Shown in pieces: positions 7,733 through 17,125 of a DNA stretch of 64,000 nt. Every line of letters starts with the position of its first letter. The stretch's first letter is position 1. The position numbers and the translations under genes are program-made. The stretch lies in NCBI RefSeq assembly GCF_001552735.1, contig NZ_BCRT01000021.1:496001-560000 (forward strand), written 5' to 3'. The DNA comes from Sanguibacter suarezii NBRC 16159 (lineage in GTDB: Bacteria > Actinomycetota > Actinomycetes > Actinomycetales > Cellulomonadaceae). The notes beneath the pieces were generated by a model. The model did not search any database and had not been told where the DNA came from. It worked only from the letters and a program-made list of their open reading frames with translations.

Positions 7733-8787
7733 GCTGCACCCTCACCGGGGAAGACGACGCCGACCTGGCGGCGGACCTCGTCGAGCGAGCCGAGCACGTC
7801 CAGCGTGCTCTGCCAGCTCATCCGGTCGGACTGGGTGTCACCGGCGTGCACCCGGCGCGCAACCTCGGCCGCCTCGAAGGCGAGCCCGGCGACATCGGGG
7901 CGAGCCACCTCCCGGACGGTGCCGTCGTGGCGCACCACGCGCATGGACGTGGGCGCGTAGAAGGCGCCGTCGATCTCGATGCGCCCGGCGGTCCCGGTGA
8001 TGGTGGCGGTGGTCGGCGTGGCCGCCCACAGCGTCGTGGTCAGCACGGCCTGCGTGCGACCGGGATAGTCGAAGATCATCGAGACCTGGCCGTCGACGCC
8101 GGTCTCGGTGAGCGTCCCCACCGCCGTGATCGACTCGGGCACCCCGAGGATGTCGTGGGCGAAGGACACCGGGTACACCCCGAGGTCGAGCAGCGCACCG
8201 CCGGCCAGGTCAGGGTTGACCAGCCGGTGGGTGTCAGCCACGTCGAAGAACTGGCCGTGGTCGGCGGCGAGGGTGATGATCTCGCCGATCTCCCCGTCGG
8301 CGATGGCCGCGTGGATCGCAGCCACGTGCGGCAGGAACCGGGTCCACATGGCTTCCATGACGAACACCCCGGCGTCGCGCGCGGCCGCGAAGACCTCCTC
8401 GGCCTCGGCGGCGTTGCGGGTGAACGCCTTCTCCACGAGGACGTGCTTGCCCGCCGCGATGGCCAGCAGTGCGTGCTCGCGGTGGTGGGAGTGCGGCGTG
8501 GCGACATAGACGACGTCGACGTCGGGGTCGGTGACCAGGTCTTCGTAGGACCCGTGGGCGGTCGCTCCCGCGGCGTCGGCACCCAGGTGGGCGTCGGCGA
8601 AGGCGCGGGCCTTGGCGGCCGAGCGCGAGCCCACAGCGCGCACCGTCGATGCGGTCGCGCTGGTCACAGCCTCGGCGAAGCTTCCGGCGATCCACCCGGC
8701 ACCCAGGATGCCCCACCGCACGGCCGGCGCCTGGTCGGTGGCCGGAACGAGGGAGAGAGCTGTCGTCACGTCAGTGTGGGAAGTCAT
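7729..8787 (-). CDS. Gfo/Idh/MocA-family oxidoreductase (first of a tandem pair)
   Basis: 352 aa, paralogue of the next gene downstream: Rossmann motif LGAGWIAGSF, VEKAFTRNAAEA in place of EKP, and GGALLDLGVYP in the substrate domain. Long stretches match the downstream copy, so the pair arose by tandem duplication; whether they form a heteromer or act in sequence is open. A TAGCGT hexamer lies 6 bases before the ATG on the minus strand (8794-8799), suggesting a leaderless operon transcript. Confidence 0.85.
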   Translation of the reverse strand: MTSHTDVTTALSLVPATDQAPAVRWGILGAGWIAGSFAEAVTSATASTVRAVGSRSAAKARAFADAHLGADAAGATAHGSYEDLVTDPDVDVVYVATPHSHHREHALLAIAAGKHVLVEKAFTRNAAEAEEVFAAARDAGVFVMEAMWTRFLPHVAAIHAAIADGEIGEIITLAADHGQFFDVADTHRLVNPDLAGGALLDLGVYPVSFAHDILGVPESITAVGTLTETGVDGQVSMIFDYPGRTQAVLTTTLWAATPTTATITGTAGRIEIDGAFYAPTSMRVVRHDGTVREVARPDVAGLAFEAAEVARRVHAGDTQSDRMSWQSTLDVLGSLDEVRRQVGVVFPGEGAA

Positions 8788-8860
8788 GGCCCAACGCTAG
8801 CCGAAGGCTGTGACCTGCGGGGGCGCGTGGTCCACGCGCCGCCCGATCATCTGCTGCGAC

Positions 8861-11740
8861 CTACTCGGCCGCAGTCTTCTTGGCGGGAGCCTTCTTGGCC
8901 GTCGTCGACTTCGTCGCGGTCGTCTTGGGCGTCGTCGTCTTCGCCGTCGTCGTCTTGGCAGCCGACTTGGCCGGAGCCTTCTTCGCCGGGGCCTTCTTGG
9001 CCGCCGCCGCCTTGGTCGTCTTCTTCACCGGGCCCTTGGCGCGCTTCTCCGCGAGCAGCTCGACAGCCTGCTCGTGGGTGATCGCCTCGATGGTGATGTC
9101 CTTGGGCAGCGTCCGGTTGGTCGTGCCGTCCGTGACGTACGCGCCGAAGCGGCCGTCCTTGATGACGATCGGCTTGCCCGACGTCGGGTCCTCGCCCAGC
9201 TCCTTGAGCGGCGGTGCGGCTGTGGCGCCGCGCCCGCGCTTGGGCTGGGCGTAGATCTCCAGCGCCTCTTCGAGGGTGACCGTGAACATGGCCTCCTCGC
9301 TCGGCAGCGTGCGGGAGTCGGTGCCCTTCTTCAGGTAGGGCCCGTAGCGACCGTTCTGCGCGGTGATCTCCGCACCGGTCTCGGGGTCCACCCCGACCAC
9401 GCGAGGCAGCGACAGCAGCTGCAGCGCGTCCTCGAGGGTGATGGTCTGCAGCGACTGCGTCTTGAGCAGCGAGGCCGTGCGCGGCTTGGGCAGCGCGGCC
9501 TTGGCACGCTTGAGCGCAGCGGCCGAGAGGCCCTCCTCGAACTCCGGCTCGGGCAGCAGCTCGGTCACGTACGGTCCGTAGCGCCCGCCCTTGGCCACGA
9601 TGGTGGTCCCGGTGGTGGGGTCCTGACCGAGGACGAGGTCACCCTCGCCCTGCGTCTCGAGCAGCTCGCGCGCCTTGGCGACGGTCAGCTCGTCGGGGGC
9701 GACGTCGTCGGGCACGGAGGCGCGCGGGGGGTTCTCGCCCTCGGCGACCGGCGCGGCGGTGTCCTCGATGTAGGGGCCGTAGCGACCCACGCGCAGGACG
9801 ATGCCGTCGCCGATGGCGATCGAGTTGATCTCGCGGGCGTCGATGTCGCCGAGGTTCTCGACGAGCTCGTGCAGGCCTTCGCCGCTGGACACGCCGGAGC
9901 CGTCGTCACCGAAGTAGAACTTCGTCAGCCAGGCCACCCGCTCGGTGTCACCGGCCGCGATCGCGTCGAGGTCAGCCTCCATGCCGGCGGTGAAGTCGTA
10001 GTCGATGAGCTGACCGAAGTGCTCCTCGAGCAGGCGGATCACCGCGAAGGCGAGCCAGCTGGGCACGAGGGCCTGGCCGCGGCTGAGCACGTAGCCGCGG
10101 TCCTGGATGGTCGAGATGGTCGAGGCGTACGTCGACGGGCGGCCGATGCCGCGCTCTTCGAGGGCCTTCACCAGGCTCGCCTCGGTGAAGCGGGGCGGTG
10201 CGGAGGTCGCGTGGCCGTCCGCGGTGAGGTCGCGCGAGGTGAGGTCGTCGCCCTCGGCCATCTGCGGCAGGCGCGCGTCGTCGTCGGACTTCTTCGAGGC
10301 GCCCTCGGTGTCGTAGCGCTCGGTGTCGCGGCCTTCCTCGTAGGCGGCGAGGAAGCCGCGGAAGGTGATGACCGTGCCCGACGCCGCGAAGACGGCCTCG
10401 GTCGTGGACCCGGCGGAGGCACGGCCGATGGTGGGCGCGTCCGCGCCCAGCGTGCCGGTCACGGCCAGACGCACCGAGGCGGTGGACCCGCGGGCGTCAG
10501 CCATCTGCGAGGCGACCGTGCGCTTCCAGATCAGCTCGTAGAGCTTGAACTGGTCGCCGCTGATCTCCCGGGAGACCTGGGCGGGGGTGCGGAAGGAGTC
10601 ACCGGCGGGGCGGATGGCCTCGTGGGCCTCCTGCGCACCCTTGTTCTTGGCGGTGTAGACGCGCGGTGCGGACGGGACGAACTCGGGCCCGTACAGCTCG
10701 GCAGCCTGGCGCCGGGCGGCGTCGGTGGCCTGCGTGGACAGCGACGGGGAGTCCGTACGCATGTAGGTGATGTAGCCGTTCTCGTACAGCGACTGCGCGG
10801 TGCGCATCGTCTGGCGAGAGGACATCCGCAGCTTGCGCGAGGCCTCCTGCTGGAGCGTGGAGGTGGTGAACGGCGCCGCCGGGCGGCGGGTGTAGGGCTT
10901 GGTCTCCAGGCTGCAGACCTGGGCGGGCTGGTCGGCCAGCGCGGACACGAGGGCGGTGGCCGCTGCCTCGTCCAGGTGCACCACGCCGCCCGGGGACTTG
11001 AGCACACCGGCGTCGGAGAAGTCACGGCCGGAGGCCACGCGGGCACCGTCGACCTGGGCGAGCTTGGCGGAGAACCACTCCCCGGCGTCGGGGCCGGACT
11101 GGGTGGTGAACTCCCCGGAGACGTCCCAGTAGCTCGCGGAGACGAAGGCCATCCGCTCACGCTCACGCTCGACGACGAGGCGGGTGGCCACCGACTGCAC
11201 GCGACCGGCGGACAGGCCCTGGCGGACCTTGCGCCACAGCACGGGCGAGACCTCGTAGCCGTAGAGACGGTCGAGGATGCGGCGCGTCTCCTGGGCGTCG
11301 ACGAGGCGGGTGTCGAGCTCGCGGGTGTTCTCGAGCGCGCGGTGGATGGCCTCGCGGGTGATCTCGTGGAAGACCATGCGCTTGACCGGAACCTTGGGCT
11401 TGAGCGCCTCGAGCAGGTGCCAGGCGATGGCCTCGCCCTCGCGGTCCTCATCGGTGGCGAGGAAGAGCTCGTCGGCGTCCTTGAGGAGCTTCTTCAGCTC
11501 CGAGACCTTCTTCTTCTTGTCCGCGTAGACCTCGTAGTACGGCTCGAAGCCGCCGTCGACGTTCACTGCGAACTTGCCGAAGGGCCCCTTCTTCATGTCC
11601 GCGGGCAGCTCGGACGGCTGCGGCAGGTCACGGATGTGCCCGACGCTCGCCTCGACCTCGTAGTCGTCGCCGAGGTAGCCGGCGATCGTGCGCGCCTTGG
11701 CGGGCGACTCCACGATGACGAGTTTGCGACCAGCGGACAT
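8861..11740 (-). CDS. topA: DNA topoisomerase I (type IA)
   Basis: 959-aa enzyme relaxing negative supercoils. The Toprim domain opens RKLVIVESPAKARTI with the acidic ATDEDREGEAIAW; the catalytic Tyr is about residue 326 in YITYMRTDSPSLS. Several C-terminal repeats of the GRYGPY type (for example NGRYGPYLKKGTDSR) replace the enterobacterial zinc fingers, and the protein ends in a Lys/Ala/Thr-rich tail. This repeat-plus-lysine-tail layout is the actinobacterial form, where the tail aids DNA binding and processivity. Single gene with a 114-base gap to the PAP2 gene upstream. Confidence 0.97.
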   Translation of the reverse strand: MSAGRKLVIVESPAKARTIAGYLGDDYEVEASVGHIRDLPQPSELPADMKKGPFGKFAVNVDGGFEPYYEVYADKKKKVSELKKLLKDADELFLATDEDREGEAIAWHLLEALKPKVPVKRMVFHEITREAIHRALENTRELDTRLVDAQETRRILDRLYGYEVSPVLWRKVRQGLSAGRVQSVATRLVVERERERMAFVSASYWDVSGEFTTQSGPDAGEWFSAKLAQVDGARVASGRDFSDAGVLKSPGGVVHLDEAAATALVSALADQPAQVCSLETKPYTRRPAAPFTTSTLQQEASRKLRMSSRQTMRTAQSLYENGYITYMRTDSPSLSTQATDAARRQAAELYGPEFVPSAPRVYTAKNKGAQEAHEAIRPAGDSFRTPAQVSREISGDQFKLYELIWKRTVASQMADARGSTASVRLAVTGTLGADAPTIGRASAGSTTEAVFAASGTVITFRGFLAAYEEGRDTERYDTEGASKKSDDDARLPQMAEGDDLTSRDLTADGHATSAPPRFTEASLVKALEERGIGRPSTYASTISTIQDRGYVLSRGQALVPSWLAFAVIRLLEEHFGQLIDYDFTAGMEADLDAIAAGDTERVAWLTKFYFGDDGSGVSSGEGLHELVENLGDIDAREINSIAIGDGIVLRVGRYGPYIEDTAAPVAEGENPPRASVPDDVAPDELTVAKARELLETQGEGDLVLGQDPTTGTTIVAKGGRYGPYVTELLPEPEFEEGLSAAALKRAKAALPKPRTASLLKTQSLQTITLEDALQLLSLPRVVGVDPETGAEITAQNGRYGPYLKKGTDSRTLPSEEAMFTVTLEEALEIYAQPKRGRGATAAPPLKELGEDPTSGKPIVIKDGRFGAYVTDGTTNRTLPKDITIEAITHEQAVELLAEKRAKGPVKKTTKAAAAKKAPAKKAPAKSAAKTTTAKTTTPKTTATKSTTAKKAPAKKTAAE

Positions 11741-11854
11741 ACAAGGGCCTGCTTCCGTGACGAGGACTGCGGAGGTTCGGTTGGCGCTCAGTGAGCAGCA
11801 TCGGTTGCTGCACGGGCGCCCAACTCGGCAGCCTACGGCCTCATGGCACGCTCG

Positions 11855-12922
11855 TCACACCGGAACTCGCGCGGTGCTGCGCGCCACGGTCTGGCGGAGC
11901 GCCAGGAGCAGGGCGAAGACCACAGCCGTCGCCGCGACCACGGCACCGGCCCCACCGAGGTAGGCGATGGTCTCCTCGCGGCGGGTGATCACGGCCGCGG
12001 ACTCCACCACGTCGATGGTGTGACGCAGCGCCCACGCGGCCGCGACTCCTCCGACGACGGCCCCCGCCGAGAGCACCGCGAGAACCCATCCGGCGCCGGA
12101 GCCGCGGGCGGCACGGCTGGCGCCGCGAGCGCCGCGAGCGCCGGAGGACGGGGCCGGGTCCAGGGAGGACGACGTAGTCAGGGCGCAGGCGAGCGCCCCC
12201 CAGAACAGCACCACGGCCAGGGCCGCGACGACGTCGCTGGGCCGGTGCCACTGGCCCACCAGGGTGGAGATCCCGGTGGCGCCGGTGTACACGGCGCCGA
12301 GCAGCGCCACGAGCGGGCGGGCCGTGCGCGGGACGGCGAGCACGAGGGCCACCGAGACCGAGGCCGCCACGGTCGTGTGACCGCTGGGCAGGCTGTTCTG
12401 CCACCAGCTCTCCCCGCCGAGGTTCACCCGGTCGAAGACGGAGTACTTCAGGAACTGGGTCGTGACGTTCGAGCCGACGACCACCACGGCGACCTGCATG
12501 GCCAGGCTCCACCGGCGCCGCAGCAGCGCCACGCCCATCGACACCACGGTGCCCAGCACGATGAAGCTCACCGAGACGACGTCGAGCAGCGGCTCGGCGA
12601 CGGTCCACAACCAGTTGCGGCCCAGCAGGGCGCCGTCATAGGCCAGCTCCTCGACGACCTGCCCCTGGTGCGTCCCCACGAAGATCCGCCACAGCGCCAC
12701 CGTGGCTGCCGCAGCAGCGAGGGCGACGACGACGGCCAGCACCCGCGGGAGCCTGGGGACGTGGCGGGTGCCGTGCTGTCGCTTCCCCGGGCTCGAGCCC
12801 CCGCCCCCGCGTGGTGCGCCCGCGACCGGGTCGTTCGGGTCCCGCGGCGCGCGGGTGCCACCGTAGCCGGGCCCCGAGGGCTCGGTCACGGGCAGCAGTC
12901 GCGTCGTCTCGTCGGGTCTCAC
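11855..12922 (-). CDS. PAP2-family membrane phosphatase
   Basis: 355-aa integral membrane phosphatase, probably acting on a lipid phosphate such as phosphatidic acid or undecaprenyl pyrophosphate. The first 65 residues are polar and charged; about six hydrophobic helices follow. Catalytic motifs: KYSVFDRV (motif 1, with the RP pair changed), SLPSGHTTVA (motif 2), and VGQWHRPSDVVAA (motif 3, His and Asp present). A final hydrophobic hairpin extends beyond the usual domain. The GTG start sits 6 bases after TACCGT (12929-12934 on the plus strand), a leaderless arrangement. Divergent from the response regulator. Confidence 0.8.
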   Translation of the reverse strand: MRPDETTRLLPVTEPSGPGYGGTRAPRDPNDPVAGAPRGGGGSSPGKRQHGTRHVPRLPRVLAVVVALAAAAATVALWRIFVGTHQGQVVEELAYDGALLGRNWLWTVAEPLLDVVSVSFIVLGTVVSMGVALLRRRWSLAMQVAVVVVGSNVTTQFLKYSVFDRVNLGGESWWQNSLPSGHTTVAASVSVALVLAVPRTARPLVALLGAVYTGATGISTLVGQWHRPSDVVAALAVVLFWGALACALTTSSSLDPAPSSGARGARGASRAARGSGAGWVLAVLSAGAVVGGVAAAWALRHTIDVVESAAVITRREETIAYLGGAGAVVAATAVVFALLLALRQTVARSTARVPV

Positions 12923-12995
12923 CCCGCAACGGTATGTCAGACCTGTGAGGGTCCGGCGGAGAACGCGTCGATGCTCTGGGCACGATCAGCAGTGT

Positions 12996-13012
12996 TCACA
13001 GCAGGCTCATAG
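12996..13012 (+). promoter_or_regulatory. PhoP-type direct-repeat box upstream of the response regulator gene
   Basis: TCACAG, 5 bases, TCATAG: two 6-bp half sites spaced 11 bp start to start, with one mismatch from a perfect TCACAG direct repeat. OmpR/PhoB-class regulators bind such tandem sites, and mycobacterial PhoP is reported to use TCACAG repeats. It lies 29 bases before the ATG, suggesting autoregulation. Confidence 0.55.
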
Positions 13013-13041
13013 GTTCGTCTCAGGCCGCGCGAAGGGTCCAG

Positions 13042-13863
13042 ATGCACCATGTACACATGGTCACCACCCCCTCCGTGCCAGCCAGCAGCGACGGCGCCGA
13101 CCAGCCGCGCCGCCCCGTCGACACCCCGGTCCAGCCCGCCCAGCCGCGCCTGACCCGCCCGGACGGCAGCCCGCTGCGCGTCCTGGTCGTCGACGACGAA
13201 CCGAACCTCGCCGAGCTGCTCACCTCGGCGCTGCGATACGAAGGCTGGGACATCTCCACCGCGCTGACCGGGCAGAGCGCCGTCAAGCTCGCCCGTGAGG
13301 TCTCACCCGACGTCATCGTCCTCGACGTCATGCTGCCGGACATCGACGGCCTGCAGGTGCTGCGGCGCATCCGCCAGCACCAGCCCGCCGTCCCGGTGCT
13401 CTTCCTCACCGCCCGCGACTCCGTCGAGGACCGCGTGGCAGGGCTCACCGCCGGCGGGGACGACTACGTCACCAAGCCCTTCAGCCTCGAAGAGGTCGTC
13501 GCCCGGCTGCGCGGCCTGCTGCGCCGCGCGGGGGCGAACGCCGCCCGCCAGGACGCCACGCTCGTCGTCGGCGATCTGGTGCTGGACGAGGACTCCCACG
13601 AGGTGACCCGCGGCGGGGAGGAGATCTCCTTGACCGCCACGGAGTTCGAGCTGCTGCGCTATCTCATGCGCAACGCCCGCCGGGTGATGTCCAAGGCGCA
13701 GATCCTCGACCGGGTGTGGCAGTACGACTTCGGCGGGCAGGCCAACATCGTCGAGCTGTACATCTCCTACCTGCGCCGCAAGATCGACGCCGGTCGCCAG
13801 CCGATGATCCACACCCTGCGCGGCGTCGGCTACGTGCTCAAGCCCGCCGGACCGGCTGAGTGA
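13042..13863 (+). CDS. PhoP/TcrX-like OmpR-family response regulator
   Basis: 273-aa transcription factor with an N-terminal receiver domain (phospho-acceptor about Asp95 in VIVLDVMLPDIDG; conserved acidic pocket VVDDEP; switch Lys in YVTKPFSLEEVVARLR) and a C-terminal winged helix (IVELYISYLRRKID, then HTLRGVGYVL). The sequence through the linker and recognition helix is very like Mycobacterium PhoP. The first 45 residues are a Pro-rich extension. ATG 13042 has GAAGGG 5 bases upstream; ATG 13057 is an alternative. The stop overlaps the sensor kinase GTG by 4 bases. Confidence 0.9.
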   Translation: MHHVHMVTTPSVPASSDGADQPRRPVDTPVQPAQPRLTRPDGSPLRVLVVDDEPNLAELLTSALRYEGWDISTALTGQSAVKLAREVSPDVIVLDVMLPDIDGLQVLRRIRQHQPAVPVLFLTARDSVEDRVAGLTAGGDDYVTKPFSLEEVVARLRGLLRRAGANAARQDATLVVGDLVLDEDSHEVTRGGEEISLTATEFELLRYLMRNARRVMSKAQILDRVWQYDFGGQANIVELYISYLRRKIDAGRQPMIHTLRGVGYVLKPAGPAE

Positions 13864-15404
13864 CCCCCGCGCACGCGGGACGACCTCGCCGGCCGTGGAC
13901 CCTGCGCCGCCAGCTCGTCACGCTGCTCATCGGCCTCGTCCTGGTGATCTGCACGCTCATGGCGGTCGCCTCCACCCTCGCGCTGCGCAGCCAGCTGCTC
14001 GACCAGGTCGACGCCCAGCTGACCCAGGCGAGCGACCGCGCGGTCAACCGACCGCGGATCCTGGGCTCCCCGTCTCCGACCGACCAGCCCCCGGGAGCGA
14101 ACCAGCCCGGACAGATCCCGGGGCAGGGCGCCGGCACCATCGACGTCTTCTTCTCCGGCTCCGAGGTGGTCCAGGCGACCTATCCCGACGACTCCGGCAC
14201 CCTGACCGAGGTGACCGACGCCCAGCTCGCCGAGCTCCTGGCCGTCCCTACGGACGGGCAGATCCATCCCGTCCACCTCAGCGACCTGGGCTCCTACCGC
14301 GCGATCTCTGCGACCACCGTCCTGGGTGACCGCGTCATCACCGCCCTGCCCACGACCACGGCCGACGAGCCGCTGCGGTCCTACGTCACGGTCGAGATCC
14401 TGCTCATCGTGCTCGCCGCGGGGGTCGCCGCCGCAGCCGCGACCATCCTCGTGCGACGCTCCCTGCGTCCCCTCGAGCGGGTCGCCCACACCGCCATCCG
14501 CGTCTCCGAGCTGCCGCTGGACCGCGGTGAGGTGGCCCAGATCCCCGGGGTGGACCCGGTCGACACCGACGAGCGGACCGAGGTGGGCACGGTGGGCGCG
14601 GCGCTGAACCGGATGCTCGGGCACGTCGAGACCTCCCTCGCCGCCCGCCACGAGTCGGAGACGCAGGTGCGCCAGTTCGTCGCGGACGCCAGCCACGAGC
14701 TGCGCACCCCGCTCGCCTCCATCCGCGGTTACGCGGAGCTGGTGCGCCGCTCCCCCGACGTGGTGCCCGCCGGCACCCTGCGGGCACTGGACCGGATCGA
14801 GTCCGAGGCCTCGCGGATGAGCGCCCTCGTGGAGGACCTGCTGCTGCTCGCTCGTCTCGACGCCGGCCGCCCGCTCGAGCGTGCCGAGGTGGACCTCACC
14901 GTCCTGGCCATCGACGCCGCGGCGGACGCCCACGCCGCGAGCCGCGACCACGTGTGGCGCCTCGAGCTGCCCGGCGGCGAGGACGACGCCGACCTGCCTG
15001 AGCCCCCCGACGCCGTCGTCGTCGGCGACGAGGCCCGGCTGCGCCAGGTGTTCACGAACCTGCTCGGCAACGCCCGGGTGCACACCCCGCCGGGCACCAC
15101 CGTGACGCTGTCGGTGCGCCCCGAGCGCGAGCGCGTCGTCGTCGTCGTGTCCGACGACGGCCCGGGCATCCCGGCGTCCCTCGCGTCGTCGTTGTTCCAG
15201 CGCTTCAGCCGCGGGGACTCCGCCCGCAACCGCGACGGCGGGTCCACCGGGCTCGGCCTGGCGATCGCCCAGGCGATCGTCGCCGCCCACGGCGGAGAGA
15301 TCACCGTCCGCTCGGCCCCTGCCCCGGCGACCGGGGCGACCTTCGAGGTCGCCCTGCCCCGCAACCCGCGCGCGGCGTCGACGAGCGCGGCCGCCGAGGG
15401 CTGA
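13860..15404 (+). CDS. Membrane sensor histidine kinase, partner of the PhoP-like regulator
   Basis: 514 aa. Transmembrane helix 1 is about residues 18-40, an extracellular sensor domain of about 130 residues follows, and helix 2 is about 173-198, then HAMP. The phospho-acceptor is His279 in ASHELRTPLASI; the ATP-binding domain has the N-box NLLGNARVHT, DDGPGIP and STGLGLAIAQ. All catalytic motifs are intact. GTG start overlaps the regulator stop, giving coupled synthesis. The signal is unknown; PhoR-type kinases in relatives sense cell-envelope stress or pH. Confidence 0.9.
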   Translation: MTPAHAGRPRRPWTLRRQLVTLLIGLVLVICTLMAVASTLALRSQLLDQVDAQLTQASDRAVNRPRILGSPSPTDQPPGANQPGQIPGQGAGTIDVFFSGSEVVQATYPDDSGTLTEVTDAQLAELLAVPTDGQIHPVHLSDLGSYRAISATTVLGDRVITALPTTTADEPLRSYVTVEILLIVLAAGVAAAAATILVRRSLRPLERVAHTAIRVSELPLDRGEVAQIPGVDPVDTDERTEVGTVGAALNRMLGHVETSLAARHESETQVRQFVADASHELRTPLASIRGYAELVRRSPDVVPAGTLRALDRIESEASRMSALVEDLLLLARLDAGRPLERAEVDLTVLAIDAAADAHAASRDHVWRLELPGGEDDADLPEPPDAVVVGDEARLRQVFTNLLGNARVHTPPGTTVTLSVRPERERVVVVVSDDGPGIPASLASSLFQRFSRGDSARNRDGGSTGLGLAIAQAIVAAHGGEITVRSAPAPATGATFEVALPRNPRAASTSAAAEG

Positions 15405-15435
15405 ACGCGGGCGGGTGCGAGCGGTCGGTCAGGCC

Positions 15436-17034
15436 TCAGGCCGGGACGAGGAAGCCGTCGCGGACCAGGCCGCGCACCGCCGGCAGCAGCTCGCCTGCGA
15501 GCTCCCCGGCGGGTACCTCGAAGAGGGAGGCGATCGCCGTGGTGAGCTGGCCGACCGTGAGCTCTCCGTCGCTCGCCCCGACCAGGGCCGCCAACCCGGC
15601 CGAGGCGTGGATGCCGCGACCGAGGCCGTCGCCCTGGCGGACGATGACCACGTTGGGGTCCCCCGCGCCCGGGGTGAGGTAGCGCTCCTCGCTGACGTCC
15701 GGCGCCACGGTGAGCCGTGACCCGGCGAGCGCGGCGTCGTCGCGGGCCTCGAGCCAGTCGTGGGCGGCGAGCGAGACGGCCAGGTGCCCGCCGAGCGGCT
15801 GGCGCACCGACCCGGTGTGCTCCTCCAGCCGGCGCAGGCTCGCCCCGGTGCCGGCGACCGGCTTGCGCAGGGTGACGATGCCGAAGCCCACCGCCTCGAC
15901 GTCGCGGCTGGCGAAGTCGTCGAGCCACGCCTCATAGGACGCGGCCCACTCAGCGGGCTCACGCTCGGGGGTGGTGCCGCCGTCACGGATCCACGTCTCG
16001 GCGTACTCCGCGGGGTCAAGGACCTCGCGCTGGATGACCCATCCGTCCAGCCCGGCCTCGTCGAGCCATCCCCCGACCCGGTCCATCCAACCCTCACCGC
16101 GTCGGTGCTCCCAGTTGCCGAGCATCTGGGCGACCCCGCCGGGGGCGAGGACGTCACCGACGCCCTGGATGAGGTCGCGTACGAGGTCGTCGCCGGCGCG
16201 GCCGCCGTCGCGGTACTCGTAGTCCGGGATGGTGCCGCCGCCTGCGGCCCGCGGGGTGATGACGAAGGGCGGGTTCGACACGACGAGGTCGAAGAGCTCC
16301 CCGGCGACCGGCTCGAGCATCGACCCTTCTCGCAGGTCGAGGCGCACCTCGTCGAGGGCAGCGTTGAATTCCGCGAAGGCCAGCGCGCGGCGGGAGATGT
16401 CCGTTGCGACGACGGACCTGGCGTGGCGGGAGGCGTGCAGCGCCTGGATGCCGCAGCCGGTGCCCAGGTCGAGCACCCGGTCGACGGGGGTGCGCATGGT
16501 CACCTGCGCCAGGGTGATCGAGGCGCCACCGGCACCGAGCACGTGGTCGCCGGCGAGGCGGCGACCTGTCGCGAGCTCGCCCAGGTCCGAGGCGAGCCAC
16601 CAGGACACCGGTCCGGCGGCGTCGGCGGCGGCGTAGGGGCGCAGGTCGAGCAGCGCGCGGACGCCGTCGTCGGGTCCGGCTCCCGCCGCGACGACGAGGC
16701 CGAGACGCGCGGCGCCGTCCGTCCCGACGCCGGGCAGCGCCGCGTCGAGCTCGGCGCGGGTGACCTCCATCCCCAGCAGGAACAGCGCGGTGAGCACCGC
16801 GCGGGGCTCGGGCAGCCTGCCCGACGCCGCGGTCCGCCCAGCACCACCCGCCGCACCACCGAGCGCGGCGCGCGCGACGCGCAGGGCGGGCACCGCCTGC
16901 TCCCGGTGCAGGGCTGCGGCGGCGAGCGGGCCGAGGAAGTCCTCGACGCCGTCGACGGTGTAGGACGCGGCGGCGAGGTCGGTGCGCAGCAGCGGCAGGA
17001 GGGTCGGGTCGATCGTGGGGTCACCGAGAGGCAT
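15436..17034 (-). CDS. Class I SAM-dependent methyltransferase (HemK/N5-glutamine-type NPPF motif)
   Basis: 532 aa from ATG 17034 (MPLGDPTIDP), preceded by GGGGGAAGATAGG; an upstream in-frame ATG at 17064 is less likely. Residues about 1-170 are a helical N-terminal domain; the methyltransferase core has the SAM site VLDLGTGCGIQAL and the catalytic NPPF loop (VVSNPPFVIT), which marks amide- or base-amino methylation as in HemK, RlmG or RsmC. A C-terminal domain of about 180 residues follows. This three-part layout is common in actinobacteria. The substrate (release factor, ribosomal protein or rRNA) is not decided by the sequence. Confidence 0.8.
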   Translation of the reverse strand: MPLGDPTIDPTLLPLLRTDLAAASYTVDGVEDFLGPLAAAALHREQAVPALRVARAALGGAAGGAGRTAASGRLPEPRAVLTALFLLGMEVTRAELDAALPGVGTDGAARLGLVVAAGAGPDDGVRALLDLRPYAAADAAGPVSWWLASDLGELATGRRLAGDHVLGAGGASITLAQVTMRTPVDRVLDLGTGCGIQALHASRHARSVVATDISRRALAFAEFNAALDEVRLDLREGSMLEPVAGELFDLVVSNPPFVITPRAAGGGTIPDYEYRDGGRAGDDLVRDLIQGVGDVLAPGGVAQMLGNWEHRRGEGWMDRVGGWLDEAGLDGWVIQREVLDPAEYAETWIRDGGTTPEREPAEWAASYEAWLDDFASRDVEAVGFGIVTLRKPVAGTGASLRRLEEHTGSVRQPLGGHLAVSLAAHDWLEARDDAALAGSRLTVAPDVSEERYLTPGAGDPNVVIVRQGDGLGRGIHASAGLAALVGASDGELTVGQLTTAIASLFEVPAGELAGELLPAVRGLVRDGFLVPA

Positions 17035-17064
17035 GGGACCTATCTTCCCCCGGACCGGGTACAT

Positions 17065-17100
17065 GACAGGAGGCGGCCCCCGAGGGGACCGCCTCCTGTC
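17065..17100 (-). terminator. Strong hairpin terminator downstream of the small lipoprotein gene
   Basis: GACAGGAGGCGG arms with further C/G pairs form a stem of about 16 bp around a 3-4 base loop, with one mismatch. No T-run follows, as is common for actinobacterial terminators. It lies 25 bases past the stop of the gene at 17126. Confidence 0.75.
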
Positions 17101-17125
17101 AGACGAAGCGCTGGAACGAAAAGGC

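Noticed and set aside
8810-11794. A 994-codon open frame on the plus strand, antisense to topA
   Set aside because: The minus strand encodes an unmistakable topoisomerase I; the plus frame is Gly/Val/Arg-rich composition noise from high third-position GC, with no domain.
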